From Minwuiaceae bacterium (GTDB taxonomy: Bacteria; Pseudomonadota; Alphaproteobacteria; Minwuiales; Minwuiaceae), in the NCBI GenBank assembly GCA_028278525.1, contig JANQEE010000015.1, positions 55,478 through 119,477 on the forward strand: a stretch of 64,000 nt of DNA, in the 5' to 3' direction. The notes below the pieces were generated by a model. That model did not search any database. It saw only the letters and a list, made by a program, of their open reading frames with translations, and had not been told where the DNA came from. Each line of letters begins with the position of its first letter. Within the stretch, counting starts at the first letter, position 1. The position numbers were made by a program, and so were the translations under genes. Positions 27,906 to 37,229 of the stretch are shown here, piece after piece.

Positions 27906-29513
27906 ATGACACAATACACAGACCTGAGCAGGTCACTTCGTCGGTCGGCCAGGGGGCTGTTTGCCGGCGCGTTCATCGGCGTGGCCGGTTTCGCCGGCTT
28001 TGCGGCGATCCAGCCCGGCGAGGCGGCCGCGGAGAACCGTTTCATCTTTGCGAATACCAGCGCTTACGACACCCTCGACCCGCACCAGACGTTCGATGTC
28101 GGCCGGGTCGCGGTACGCATCAACTTGTACGACGGCCTGTATCGCTGGCTCGACAACCCGCCGAAGATCGAGCCGTGGCTCGCCGAAAGCTACAGCGTGT
28201 CGGACGACGGCCTGACCTGGACCTTCAAGCTGAAGCAGGGTTCCAAGTTCCACGACGGCTCCGAGATCAAGGCCGAAGACGTCGTCTACAGCATGGAACG
28301 CATCCTCGCCCTGAAGAAGGGCGCGGCTTCGCTGTTCTCGCGGATGATCGAGCCCGGCAACACCAAGGCCGTCGACGACTACACGGTGCAGTTCACGCTG
28401 ACCAAACCGTCGGCGATCTTCCTGTCGATCATCCCGGAAATCCACGTCGTCAACATGGACCTCGTCAAAAGCCATGAGAAGGACGGCGATTGGGGCGCGG
28501 CGTGGCTGACCAACAACGACGCCGGGTCCGGTTCCTTCATGCTGGAGAACTTCGATCCCGCCGTCGGCTTCAGTGCCACCCGGTTCGAAGACCACTTCTA
28601 CGGCTGGGGCGACAAATATCTCGACGCCATCGAGTTCCGCGGCGTGCGCGAAGTCAACACCCGCGTGCTCGGGCTGTTGAAGGGCGATTTCCACGGCACC
28701 GGCGGCTATCTGCCGCAGGACCAGGTCAAGCGCCTGAAAGACGCCGACAACACCAAGGTTCTGGAAGCGGAATCCATGCGGATCTTCATGTTCCAGATCA
28801 ACAACCAGCGCGCACCGATGAGCGACGTGCATGTCCGCCGCGCCATCTCCCAGGCGTTCGACTACGACGCCTTCATCAACGACATCCTCAGCGGTTCGGC
28901 GGAGCGCAACCCGGTGCCGATTCCGAACAATATGTGGGGCGTGCCGAAGGACATCAAAGGCTACAGCTTCGATGTCGAGGCCGCGAAGGCCGAACTCGCC
29001 AAGGCCGAGGCCAAGGTCGACCGGCCGCTGGAAGTGGCCTTCCTGACCGGATTCAGCCAGACCGAGCAGGCTGCCGTCTTGATGCAGAGCGGCTTGAGGA
29101 AGGTCGGTATCGACTCCAAGCTGGTCAACCACCCCTGGCCGGTGATGGTCGACAAAATGGCCAAGCCGGAGACGTCGCCGGACATGGTTGTCTACTGGAT
29201 CAGCACCTACTACGCCGACCCGAACAACTGGATCGGCGAGATGTTCCATTCCGGCCAGTGGGGCACCTTCAAGTCGTCGAGTTTCTACAAGAACCCGAAG
29301 GTCGACGAGTTGCTGGACACGGCGCTGCGCAGCACCGATCAGTCGGTTCGCGCCAAGGCCTACGAGGACGCGGCGCGGATCGTGTTCGACGAGGCGGCCG
29401 GCGTCTGGGTCTACAACACCAAATGGTATGGACCGTATGCCAAGAACCTTCAGGGCATCCGGTTCAGCCCGATCGGCAACGCGCAGGAGATGCGCTGGTC
29501 CTACTTCGAATAG
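27906..29513 (+). CDS. ABC transporter substrate-binding protein, family 5 (peptide/nickel type)
   Basis: 535 residues. The N-terminal ~43 residues form a signal peptide with a basic start (RSLRRSARG), a hydrophobic core and likely cleavage after GEAAA. The SBP family 5 body shows SAYDTLDPHQTFDVGR, LAESYSVSDDGLTWTFKLKQG, KFHDGSEIKAEDVVYSMER and IEFRGVRE. It binds a peptide-like ligand in the periplasm and delivers it to the permeases encoded next. An AGGAGAGG site precedes the ATG. Confidence 0.91.
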   Translation: MTQYTDLSRSLRRSARGLFAGAFIGVAGFAGFAAIQPGEAAAENRFIFANTSAYDTLDPHQTFDVGRVAVRINLYDGLYRWLDNPPKIEPWLAESYSVSDDGLTWTFKLKQGSKFHDGSEIKAEDVVYSMERILALKKGAASLFSRMIEPGNTKAVDDYTVQFTLTKPSAIFLSIIPEIHVVNMDLVKSHEKDGDWGAAWLTNNDAGSGSFMLENFDPAVGFSATRFEDHFYGWGDKYLDAIEFRGVREVNTRVLGLLKGDFHGTGGYLPQDQVKRLKDADNTKVLEAESMRIFMFQINNQRAPMSDVHVRRAISQAFDYDAFINDILSGSAERNPVPIPNNMWGVPKDIKGYSFDVEAAKAELAKAEAKVDRPLEVAFLTGFSQTEQAAVLMQSGLRKVGIDSKLVNHPWPVMVDKMAKPETSPDMVVYWISTYYADPNNWIGEMFHSGQWGTFKSSSFYKNPKVDELLDTALRSTDQSVRAKAYEDAARIVFDEAAGVWVYNTKWYGPYAKNLQGIRFSPIGNAQEMRWSYFE

Positions 29514-29614
29514 GATGCGCCGGTCGATTGCACGTGCCGCGGCGTAGAGCAGAGGACTGATCCATCAAGCTCCTTGTCTTCACGCTGAAGCGGCTCGCTT
29601 GGTTCGTACCGACG

Positions 29615-30571
29615 GTGGCGGGGTTGATTGCGGTAGTCTTCGTGATATCGCACATCATCCCCGCCGACCCCGTCGCGCTGGTTGCCGGCGAAACCGCGAC
29701 ACAGGAACAGATCGAGGCGCTGCGCGCCAAACTCGGCTTCGACAAGCCGCTGCACGTTCAGCTTTTCAACTACTATGCCAACCTGCTGCGCGGCGACCTG
29801 GGTGTCAGCCTCTACACCGCGCGTCCGATCACCCAGGATCTGGCCACACGCCTGCCCGCCACCATAGAACTAACATTGGCGGCGATGCTGCTCTCCATCG
29901 TGGTCGGCATTCCGCTCGGCGTGCTGTCGGCGGTTCACCGCAACTCCGTCTTCGACCACAGCCTACGCATCGTCACCGTCTCGGGCCTCGCCATCGCCAG
30001 CTTCTGGCTCGGCATCATGCTTCAGCTGCTGTTCTCCATGAAGCTCGGCTGGACGCCGCTCAACGGCCGGATCGACGGCTTTCCGCCGCGCGGCGGCACC
30101 GGCCTGTTCCTGGTCGACACCCTCGTCGCCGGGAACTTCAAAGGCTTCTGGAACGCGCTGGAGCACCTGGCGCTGCCGACGATCACCCTCGCCTTCCCGG
30201 CGCTCGCGACGGTCGTCCGTTTCACCCGCGCCGGCGTGCTCGACGTGATCCAAAGCGCCTTCGTCCAGTATGAGCGGGCCATGGGCCTGCCGTCCGGCGT
30301 CATCGTCTGGAAATACATCCTGCGCAATGCGCTGATTTCCACGGTCACCCAGATCGGCCTGCTGTTCGGCATCCTGCTCGCCGGAACCGTGGTGATCGAG
30401 ACCGTGTTCGACTGGCCGGGCATCGGCAATTACGCCTTCGGCTCGATCCTGCAGTCCGACTACAACGCGATCATGGGCTTCACCGTCTGGGCCGGCGTAA
30501 TGTTCATTCTGGTCAACCTGCTGGTCGACATCCTGCATTCCCTGATCGATCCCCGGGAGACCCGCTCGTGA
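29615..30571 (+). CDS. ABC transporter permease (DppB/OppB type)
   Basis: At least 318 residues, inner-membrane permease. It has the N-terminal segment ISHIIPADPVALVAGE, the LGFDKPLHVQLFNY motif typical of DppB, several membrane helices, and the binding-protein-dependent transport EAA-like loop near YERAMGLPSGVIVWKYILRNA. GTG 29615 is the first ordinary start in frame, but the frame continues 17 codons upstream to ATC at 29564, preceded by GAGGA at ideal spacing, and those residues (IKLLVFTLKRLAWFVPT) are exactly a DppB N-terminus. Translation may really begin at ATC. Confidence 0.88.
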   Translation: MAGLIAVVFVISHIIPADPVALVAGETATQEQIEALRAKLGFDKPLHVQLFNYYANLLRGDLGVSLYTARPITQDLATRLPATIELTLAAMLLSIVVGIPLGVLSAVHRNSVFDHSLRIVTVSGLAIASFWLGIMLQLLFSMKLGWTPLNGRIDGFPPRGGTGLFLVDTLVAGNFKGFWNALEHLALPTITLAFPALATVVRFTRAGVLDVIQSAFVQYERAMGLPSGVIVWKYILRNALISTVTQIGLLFGILLAGTVVIETVFDWPGIGNYAFGSILQSDYNAIMGFTVWAGVMFILVNLLVDILHSLIDPRETRS

Positions 30572-31431
30572 GCACCGCCCTGTTCCTGCTCCGCAAGCTG
30601 ATGCAGGACCGGTCCGCCTTCCTCGGCTTCCTGCTGATCCTGGGCCTGGTGCTCTGCGCCATCTTCGCGCCCTATCTCGCCCCGTTCCCGGACGATGTCT
30701 GGGACCTGCACCCGACCAACCGGCTGATGCCGCCCGGCGGCGAGCATTATCTCGGCACCGACCGCATGGGCAGCGACATCTACAGCCGCCTCTTGTTCGG
30801 CGCCCGCATCACCATCGTCATCGGCGTCGTCGCCGTCGGCGTATCGCTGCTGATCGGCGTGCCCATCGGCCTGCTCGCCGGCTATTACCACAACTGGTTC
30901 AGCGACCTGCTGATGCGGGTCTCCGACATCTTCCTGGCGGTGCCGCAGATCGTGCTGGCCATCGCGATCGCGCAGACCCTCGGCCCCTCGCTCAACAACG
31001 TCATCCTGGCCTTATCGCTCACCTATTGGCCGTGGTTCACCCGGCTGGTCTATGCGGAAACCCGCTCTCTGCTGAACGAGATCTTCATCGAATCCGCCAT
31101 CGCGCTCGGCGCGTCGCCGTTCCGGGTCATCGTCTTCCACATCCTGCCGAACGTCGCCTCGCCGATCATCGTGCGCACCTCGATCGGCATGGGCTTCACC
31201 ATCCTCACCGCCGCGACCCTCGGCTTCCTCGGCCTCGGCGCGCAGCCGCCGGCGCCGGAATGGGGCCGCATGATTTCCGAGTCCCGCGAGTTTCTCCCCG
31301 ACGCCTGGTGGTACGCGCTCGCGCCCGGCATGGCGATCTTCGTCGTCGTCATGGGCTTCAACCTGTTGGGCGACGGCCTGCGCGACATCCTCGATCCCAA
31401 GATCCGCCGGTCCAGCCATGCCAAGCCCTGA
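30568..31431 (+). CDS. ABC transporter permease (DppC/OppC type)
   Basis: 287 residues with the DppC N-terminal pattern: a cytoplasmic start, one helix (FLGFLLILGLVLCAIFAPY), then the periplasmic HYLGTDRMGSDIYSRLLFGAR motif and five further helices. The EAA loop lies around ESAIALGASPFRVIVFHILPN. The GTG start at 30568 overlaps the upstream permease stop by 4 nt, and the 3' end overlaps the first ATPase by 14 nt. It pairs with the DppB-type permease. Confidence 0.92.
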   Translation: MSTALFLLRKLMQDRSAFLGFLLILGLVLCAIFAPYLAPFPDDVWDLHPTNRLMPPGGEHYLGTDRMGSDIYSRLLFGARITIVIGVVAVGVSLLIGVPIGLLAGYYHNWFSDLLMRVSDIFLAVPQIVLAIAIAQTLGPSLNNVILALSLTYWPWFTRLVYAETRSLLNEIFIESAIALGASPFRVIVFHILPNVASPIIVRTSIGMGFTILTAATLGFLGLGAQPPAPEWGRMISESREFLPDAWWYALAPGMAIFVVVMGFNLLGDGLRDILDPKIRRSSHAKP

Positions 31432-32494
31432 CCTGCTGACCGTCAGCGACCTGGAAGTCGGCTTCGCCACGGAGAACGGCACGGCCAAGGTATTGGACCG
31501 GGTCAATCTCCGTATCGGCCAGGGCCAGGTCGTCGGCCTGGTCGGCGAAAGCGGCTGCGGCAAGACCACGCTGGCCCGCGCCATCCTCGGCGTGCTGCCG
31601 ATGCCGGCCGCGCATATCGGCGGCGGCAGAATCGTGTTCCACGGCGAAGATCTGCTTCAGCAGGACCCGGACACCGTCAACCGCCTGATTCGCGGCCGCA
31701 AGATCACCTTCATCCCTCAGGACCCTTACGGCTCCTTCAATCCGCTGTTCTCGGTCGGCGATCAGATCATGCAGCTGATGAAATGGAACTCGCCGCTGCT
31801 CGAAGAGAGTGGCGACAAACGCAGCGCCTGGCCCGCCCTGTTCCAACCCTATCCCCGCGCCCGCTACCGCGCCGACCGGGAAAAGGTGCTGGAGGTGCTG
31901 CGTCAGGTGCAGTTGCCGCAGCCGGAACAGGCCCTGAAGAAACTGCCGCACGAATTCAGCGGCGGCCAACGCCAGCGCCTGATGATCGCCATGGCCCTGC
32001 TGTCGGACCCGGACCTGATCATCGCCGACGAGCCGACCACGGCGCTCGACGTCACCATCCAGGCCCAGATCCTTCGCCTGCTCCGCCAACTGGTCAAGGA
32101 CCGTGGCATTTCCGTGCTGTTCACCACCCACGACCTCGGCACGGCCTACGAGATCTGCGACAGTATCACCGTGATGTATGCCGGCCAGGAAATGGAAAGC
32201 GCCTCGACGGAAGCCTTCTTCGGCCGGCCCTCGCACCGCTACACCAACCGGCTGCTGGAAAGCCTGCCCAGCCCCGACCGAGACATTCAGGGCATCGGCG
32301 GCGACGTGCCGAGCCTGGTGGATCCGCCCGGCGGCTGCCGCTTCCATCCCCGCTGCGACTACGCGACCGAAGAGTGCCGCCAAGCCCGGCCCGATACGGA
32401 GACACTCGACGACGACCACTGGGTCCGCTGCCATCACCCGAAACGCGACGCATCGGCCGAGCCGCACTTCGCAGGACAAGACAATGTCGGCTGA
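31418..32494 (+). CDS. ABC transporter ATP-binding protein (DppD/OppD type)
   Basis: 358 residues. Walker [10 protein letters not shown] lies around residues 41-49, the Q-loop at [12 protein letters not shown], the signature SGGQRQR, Walker [13 protein letters not shown], and the H-loop at TTHD. The C-terminal oligopeptide/dipeptide domain contains [18 protein letters not shown], a four-cysteine pattern typical of DppD/OppD. Starts 14 nt inside the permease gene. Confidence 0.93.
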   Translation: MPSPDLLTVSDLEVGFATENGTAKVLDRVNLRIGQGQVVGLVGESGCGKTTLARAILGVLPMPAAHIGGGRIVFHGEDLLQQDPDTVNRLIRGRKITFIPQDPYGSFNPLFSVGDQIMQLMKWNSPLLEESGDKRSAWPALFQPYPRARYRADREKVLEVLRQVQLPQPEQALKKLPHEFSGGQRQRLMIAMALLSDPDLIIADEPTTALDVTIQAQILRLLRQLVKDRGISVLFTTHDLGTAYEICDSITVMYAGQEMESASTEAFFGRPSHRYTNRLLESLPSPDRDIQGIGGDVPSLVDPPGGCRFHPRCDYATEECRQARPDTETLDDDHWVRCHHPKRDASAEPHFAGQDNVG

Positions 32495-33461
32495 CACTGC
32501 GAACGAACCGCTGCTTGGCGTCAGCGCGCTAAAGCGCTACTTCCCGATCCGCAACGTCTTCGGCCGCCGGATCAACTGGCTGAAAGCCCTGGATGACGTG
32601 TCGTTCGAGGTCCGCCGCGGCGAGGTGCTCGGCGTGGTCGGCGAAAGCGGCTGCGGCAAGTCGACCCTCGGCAAGACCCTGATGGGTATCCACAGCCCGA
32701 TGGCCGGCGAGATCAATTTCGACGGCCGCGAAATCGGCGCGCTGATCGCCGACCAGCGCCGCGCCATCGCCAAGGACCTGCAATACGTCTACCAGGACCC
32801 GGGCGCCTCGCTCGACCCGCGCTGGAAGATCCGGCGCTCCCTGCACGAGCCCTTGGTGGTGCACACCGACCTCGACCGCGCCGAACGCGACCACCGCGTC
32901 AGCGAAATTCTGGAGGCGGTCGGCCTGCCCGTCGGCCACCTCGACCTCTATCCGCACGAACTGAGCGGCGGACAGCAGCGCCGCGTCGGCCTCGCCCGCA
33001 TCCTCACCCTGCAGCCGAAGCTGGTGATCCTGGACGAGCCGACCTCCGGCCTCGACGTCTCGGTCCAGGCCACCATCCTGCAGCTTTTCCGCGACCTGCA
33101 GGCCTCGTTCAACCTGACCTACCTGTTCATCTCCCACGACCTCAGCGTGGTGCAGATGATGTGCGACCGGGTGATCGTCATGTATCTCGGCAAGATCGTC
33201 GAAGCCGGCGAGACCGACGCCGTGTTCGAAAACCCGCGCCATCCCTACACCCGGTCGCTACTGGCCGCGATCCCGCGCATCGCCGGCAAGCGCTTCACCG
33301 AGGACTTCTGGCTGGAGGGCGAACCGCCGGACCCCGGCAACCTGCCGTCGGGCTGCCGCTTCCGCACCCGCTGCCCGATGGCCGAGGCGCGCTGCGCCGC
33401 GGAAGTGCCCGAGTTGCGCTCCCTGGACGGCCGGCAGCAGGCCGCCTGCCACTTCGCTTGA
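32484..33461 (+). CDS. ABC transporter ATP-binding protein (DppF/OppF type)
   Basis: 325 residues; second ATPase of the importer. Walker A GESGCGKSTLGKTL, Q-loop YVYQDPGASLDPRW, signature LSGGQQRRVGLARI, Walker B LVILDEPTSGLDV and H-loop ISHDLS are all present, with the C-terminal SGCRFRTRCPMAEARC cysteine motif. The ATG at 32484 lies 11 nt before the end of the first ATPase; upstream open frame is the shadow of that gene. Five transporter genes in a row form a complete importer. Confidence 0.93.
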   Translation: MSADTANEPLLGVSALKRYFPIRNVFGRRINWLKALDDVSFEVRRGEVLGVVGESGCGKSTLGKTLMGIHSPMAGEINFDGREIGALIADQRRAIAKDLQYVYQDPGASLDPRWKIRRSLHEPLVVHTDLDRAERDHRVSEILEAVGLPVGHLDLYPHELSGGQQRRVGLARILTLQPKLVILDEPTSGLDVSVQATILQLFRDLQASFNLTYLFISHDLSVVQMMCDRVIVMYLGKIVEAGETDAVFENPRHPYTRSLLAAIPRIAGKRFTEDFWLEGEPPDPGNLPSGCRFRTRCPMAEARCAAEVPELRSLDGRQQAACHFA

Positions 33462-33474
33462 CCGGAGGCATGCG

Positions 33475-34200
33475 ATGACCGACCGCCGTTTCGATGATAC
33501 CGCCATCCTCGTCACCGGCGCCGCGTCCGGCATCGGCCGCGAGATCGCGACAGCGCTTACCGACCGGGGCGCCAATGTCCTGGCGAGCGACCGCACCGAC
33601 ACCGACCTCCGCAACCCCGAACAGATCGACGCGCTCGCCGCCGCCGCGTTCGACCGCTTCGGCAAACTCGACGGGCTGGTCAACTGCGCCGGCATCTACC
33701 CTGTGACGCCGTTCCTCGACATCACCGCAGAGGAATGGGACGCGGTGCTGGAAACCAACCTGCGCGGCCCGTTCCTGATGACCCAGGCCGTCGCGCGCCG
33801 CATGGTCGAAGCCGGCGCCGGCGGCAGCATCGTCAACATCAGCTCTACCGCCTCCACCCTTGCCCGCCCCGGCGTCGCCCATTACGGCACATCGAAGGCC
33901 GGCCTCAACCAATTGACCCGCGTGCTCGCCGTCGAGCTCGCGCCGCACCACATCCGCGTCAACGCCGTCCTGCCCGGCGTGATCGGCACGACACGCGTGC
34001 TCGACGCCATGGCCGATCCGGCGGTGCGGCAGGAGAACGACGCCAAGCTTGCGCGCATCCCGCTCGGCCGGCTTGGCGAACCGCGCGAGTTGATCCCGCT
34101 CACCCTGTTCCTGCTCTCGGCAGACTCCAGCTACTGCACCGGCGGCCTTTACACCGTCGACGGCGGCTTCACCCTCGGCATGCCGGGTTACGGTTCCTAG
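33475..34200 (+). CDS. SDR family oxidoreductase
   Basis: 241 residues, classical SDR with TGAASGIGREIA at the cofactor site, NCAGIYPVT, the serine in NISSTASTLARPG, and YGTSKAG with the Tyr-x3-Lys pair. It lies 13 nt after the second ATPase with a GGAGG site, so it probably belongs to the transporter operon and may oxidise or reduce the imported compound. Its TAG stop is embedded in the following palindrome. Confidence 0.88.
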   Translation: MTDRRFDDTAILVTGAASGIGREIATALTDRGANVLASDRTDTDLRNPEQIDALAAAAFDRFGKLDGLVNCAGIYPVTPFLDITAEEWDAVLETNLRGPFLMTQAVARRMVEAGAGGSIVNISSTASTLARPGVAHYGTSKAGLNQLTRVLAVELAPHHIRVNAVLPGVIGTTRVLDAMADPAVRQENDAKLARIPLGRLGEPRELIPLTLFLLSADSSYCTGGLYTVDGGFTLGMPGYGS

Positions 34201-34258
34201 AGCAATATCCGAACGGATCGAACCGAACCGGTTCGATCCGTTCGGATAAAATTGCTCT
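34199..34258. repeat. Palindromic element, copy 1
   Basis: 60-nt palindrome: outer stem AGAGCAAT/ATTGCTCT (8 bp), an unpaired AAA on the 3' side, an inner perfect 18-bp stem from ATCCGAACGG, and a 5-nt loop. Its first two bases are the AG of the SDR TAG stop. No T-run follows, so it is not a classic intrinsic terminator, though it could block transcription or protect the mRNA end. Confidence 0.85.
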
Positions 34259-34273
34259 ACATATTAAAGAGTT

Positions 34274-34335
34274 AGAGCATCTTTATCCGATCAATCGGAT
34301 CGCGGAAGCGATTCCGATTGATCGGATGATGCTCT
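34274..34335. repeat. Palindromic element, copy 2, inverted orientation
   Basis: 62-nt palindrome: outer stem AGAGCATC/GATGCTCT (8 bp), an unpaired TTT on the 5' side, an inner perfect 15-bp stem from ATCCGATCAATCGGA, then TCGC/GCGA around a GGAA loop. Read on the other strand it has the same layout as copy 1 with different stem sequences. It ends inside the TAG stop of the MarC-family gene. The two copies are 15 nt apart. Confidence 0.85.
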
Positions 34336-34966
34336 AGCCGGCCAGCCCCGGCATCAACGTCTTAAGCCCTTCGGCGAGCATGCCGATCGCGATGGCGACC
34401 AGGATCAGGCCCATGAACCTGGTCAGAATGTTTATCCCGGTAACGCCGAGCGCCCGGGACAGGCTTCCCGCCACAACGAATGAGATACCGACGACCACGG
34501 CCGCGCCGACGCAAACCAGCGAGATCTTGATATTGTTGGCGACGCCCGCAAACTGATGCGTCGTCACGATGACGGTCGTGATTGTTCCCGGTCCGGCGAC
34601 AATCGGCATCGCCAGGGGCACGATTGCGATCGAGTCCCGGTCCTTTGCATCGTCTCGCTCGTCGTCCCTGGTATGGACGCCGCTCGGATTGGCATGCAGC
34701 ATCGACAAGCCGATCAGCACGATGACCAGGCCGCCCGTCGCCTGAAGCGCGGCGACCGAGACGCCGAAGAACTGCAAGACCTCTTCGCCGAGCCAAACGA
34801 CGACCACCAGGATAACCATCGACGCCAAGGCACAGATCATGGCGATCCGGCGCCGTTCGGCTTCGGGCCGCTCGCTGGCCATTGCCATGAACAAGGCCGC
34901 ATTGCCGATCGGATTGGTAATCGTGAACATTGCCGCGGCGAACGTCGTCAATTCGGCCCACGTCAT
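34334..34966 (-). CDS. MarC family integral membrane protein
   Basis: 210 residues, about six hydrophobic helices and the MarC signature FTITNPIGNAALF near the N-terminus and PLAMPIVAGPGTITTVIV in the middle. The family is of uncertain function; an older link to antibiotic resistance was not confirmed. I chose the ATG at 34964-34966 (MTWAELTTF) as it gives the family N-terminus; an extension of 22 residues is charged and atypical. Convergent with the SDR gene; divergent from the amidohydrolase. Confidence 0.86.
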   Translation of the reverse strand: MTWAELTTFAAAMFTITNPIGNAALFMAMASERPEAERRRIAMICALASMVILVVVVWLGEEVLQFFGVSVAALQATGGLVIVLIGLSMLHANPSGVHTRDDERDDAKDRDSIAIVPLAMPIVAGPGTITTVIVTTHQFAGVANNIKISLVCVGAAVVVGISFVVAGSLSRALGVTGINILTRFMGLILVAIAIGMLAEGLKTLMPGLAG

Positions 34967-35090
34967 ATCCCGTCCCCTGGGTTTGCCGGGCTTCACATAC
35001 CACTTGTCCTTGGCATGGTCGAGCGACCTCACCCCCCTGTTGCGCCCGACGGAAACCTGATGCCACCATAGAACCCAGGGAGGACTGCTA

Positions 35091-36260
35091 ATGCGCTACG
35101 ACGTGATATCCGCCGATTGCCACATCGACCTGATCTGGCTGCCGCCGGATCTGTTCACCGCCAACGCCCCCGCCGGCATGAAGGACCGTATGCCCTTCGT
35201 CACCGACGGCGAGAAAGGCCCGGTCTGGGTGTCGAACAAGGGCGCGCAGTTCGGTTTGCAGAACGGCATGGGTTCCGCCGGCCGCGAATATGTGCCCGGC
35301 CAGATCCACCGCTCCGACCGCATGGCCGCCCAGGGCCTCTACGACGACGGCAAGAAGGGCATCCGCCGCCTGACCGAGCCCGACCTTCGCATCAAGGACC
35401 AGGACATCGACGGCATCCAGGGCGAGGTGCTGTACGGCATTCTCGGCGCGTCGGCCCGGCTCGGCGACCCGGAAGCCGCCGCGGTGATGATGCAGATCTA
35501 CAACGACTGGCTGGCCGACTTCTGCGACACCCACCCTGAGCGTTTCGCCGGCATCGCCTCCATCCCCGGCCACGATATCGGCGCGGCCGTGGGTGAGATC
35601 GAGCGTGTAGCCAAACGCGGCGCGGTGAAGGGCGTCGAAGTGCCGATCACCACCGACATGCGGCCGCTCTACCACAAGGACTGGAACCCGATCTGGGCCG
35701 CCGCCGCCCAGGCTCGCCTGCCGGTCCATTTCCACACCGTCGGCGGCCCGAAGCCCGACTTCGAGTCCATGGAACCGCTGGAGGCGCGCCAGGCCTTCGC
35801 CGTCTTCATCACCGGCTTCCAGTTGCAAATGGCCGGCAAGCTGATGGAAGTGATCTACGGCGGCGTACTGGAGGCGCACGCGGACCTGACCGTCGTCATC
35901 GGCGAAAGCGGCATCGGCTGGATCCCCTACATCCTCGACCACATGGACCTGGAGTGGGAGGACCAGTTCAAGGACCTGACGCTCACCATGAAGCCGTCGG
36001 AATACTGGCGCCGCCAGTGCTACGCGACCTACCAGAGCGACCCGGTCGGCCTCCGCCTGATCGACCTGCTCGGCGAAGACAACATCATGTGGGGTTCCGA
36101 CTTCCCGCACCCGGACGGCGTCTGGCCGGACAGTCTTGAGTTCATCGAACGCGAGTTGGCCGACGTGCCCGGCCCGGTCCGCCGCAAGATCGTCTGCGAC
36201 AACGCCGCCCGCCTCTACGGCTTCCCCGCGGACAAGGGCGAACAGGCTGCGGCAGAGTAG
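35091..36260 (+). CDS. Amidohydrolase family protein (amidohydrolase-2)
   Basis: 389 residues, metal-dependent TIM-barrel hydrolase or decarboxylase of the ACMSD-like branch. It has the N-terminal SADCHIDLIW metal motif, a central LPVHFHTVGG histidine, VVIGESGIGWIPYILDHMD, and the C-terminal GSDFPHPDGVWP aspartate motif. A GGGAGG site precedes the ATG. It starts a plus-strand series with LLM oxidoreductase, GST, CoA-transferase and carboxylase genes, which suggests catabolism of an organic acid. Exact reaction unknown. Confidence 0.86.
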   Translation: MRYDVISADCHIDLIWLPPDLFTANAPAGMKDRMPFVTDGEKGPVWVSNKGAQFGLQNGMGSAGREYVPGQIHRSDRMAAQGLYDDGKKGIRRLTEPDLRIKDQDIDGIQGEVLYGILGASARLGDPEAAAVMMQIYNDWLADFCDTHPERFAGIASIPGHDIGAAVGEIERVAKRGAVKGVEVPITTDMRPLYHKDWNPIWAAAAQARLPVHFHTVGGPKPDFESMEPLEARQAFAVFITGFQLQMAGKLMEVIYGGVLEAHADLTVVIGESGIGWIPYILDHMDLEWEDQFKDLTLTMKPSEYWRRQCYATYQSDPVGLRLIDLLGEDNIMWGSDFPHPDGVWPDSLEFIERELADVPGPVRRKIVCDNAARLYGFPADKGEQAAAE

Positions 36261-36270
36261 CGGAATAGAG

Positions 36271-36357
36271 CGTCATCGCGAGGCCCGCAGGGCCGCGGCG
36301 ATCTGGAAAACATAGAGCACGGCACCGCGAGATTGCGTCGCTCCGCTCGCAATGACA
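36271..36357. repeat. Imperfect inverted intergenic repeat (GTCATTGCGAG type)
   Basis: The gap holds CGTCATCGCGAG...GCGATCT at the left and AGATTGCGTCGCTCCGCTCGCAATGACA at the right, an imperfect inverted repeat of a common dispersed intergenic type. Its right arm translates as LRRSARND, which falsely extends the next gene. No promoter is obvious inside it. Confidence 0.7.
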
Positions 36358-36374
36358 GAAAAATGGAAACCAGC

Positions 36375-37229
36375 ATGGAAATCGGCATCTTCTGCGCCTT
36401 CTCCGAAATCACCCCGCCGGACCAGATGGCCCGCGCCGCACGCGCCATCGAGGAACGCGGCTTCCACGCCATCTGGGTGCCCGAACACGTCGTGCTGTTC
36501 GATGAGTACGAGTCCGCCTACCCCTATTCCGAGGACGGCAAGCTGCCCGGTTTCCGCGGCGGCATCATGGAGCCGTGGACGGCGCTTGCCTTCCTCGCCG
36601 CCCATACCAGCCGCGTCCGTCTCGGCTCCGGCGTCTGCCTGATCCCGCAGCGCAATCCCGTCTATACGGCCAAGCAGATCGCCGACGTCGATCACTTGTC
36701 GGGCGGCCGCGTCAATGTCGGTATCGGCCTCGGCTGGCTGCGCGAGGAGTACGACGCCCTGAACGCCCCCTGGCCGCAACGGGGCAAACGCGCCCGCGAC
36801 TACATCGCCGTGATGAAGACGCTTTGGACGGACGAGGTATCGGAATTCCGCGGCGACTTCTACACCCTGCCGCCCTGCATTCAGAACCCGAAACCGGTGC
36901 AGTCGCCGCACCCGCCGTTGTTCTTCGGCGGCGAGGGCGATCCCGCGCTGACCCGCGTCGCCGATCTCGGCCAGGGCTGGATGGGCGCCGGGCTGACGCC
37001 GGAACAGATGCCGGAACGGCTCGCCCGCCTCGACGAGCTGCTGGCCGAACGCGGCCGCAGCCGCGGCGACGTAAAGATCTATAACCTGCCGAACCGCACC
37101 GCCACGCGCGAGATGCTGGACGGCTACGCCGAGGTCGGCGTCGAGCACGTGATCCAGATGGTGCCGCTCCGCGACATCGATAAGGCGATGGCGCGCCTCG
37201 ATTCCCTGGCGGATCTGGCCTTCAAATGA
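36375..37229 (+). CDS. LLM class flavin/F420-dependent oxidoreductase
   Basis: About 284 residues, bacterial luciferase-like TIM barrel. Features are MEIGIFCAFSE at the N-terminus, GFHAIWVPEHVVL, the LGSGVCLIPQRNPVYTAKQIADVDHLSGGR block and VGIGLGWLREEYDAL. I chose ATG 36375 (GGAAA 5 nt upstream); ATG 36363 is possible, while residues further upstream come from the intergenic repeat. Whether it uses F420 or FMN cannot be told. It overlaps the next gene by 4 nt. Confidence 0.85.
   Translation: MEIGIFCAFSEITPPDQMARAARAIEERGFHAIWVPEHVVLFDEYESAYPYSEDGKLPGFRGGIMEPWTALAFLAAHTSRVRLGSGVCLIPQRNPVYTAKQIADVDHLSGGRVNVGIGLGWLREEYDALNAPWPQRGKRARDYIAVMKTLWTDEVSEFRGDFYTLPPCIQNPKPVQSPHPPLFFGGEGDPALTRVADLGQGWMGAGLTPEQMPERLARLDELLAERGRSRGDVKIYNLPNRTATREMLDGYAEVGVEHVIQMVPLRDIDKAMARLDSLADLAFK

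Noticed and set aside
34199..34335. Classic bidirectional intrinsic terminator
   Set aside because: The stems are strong, but no T-run follows either hairpin, so I list palindromic repeats rather than terminators.
36333..36374. N-terminal extension of the LLM oxidoreductase beginning MRRSARNDR
   Set aside because: These codons are the right arm of a dispersed intergenic repeat, not protein sequence.
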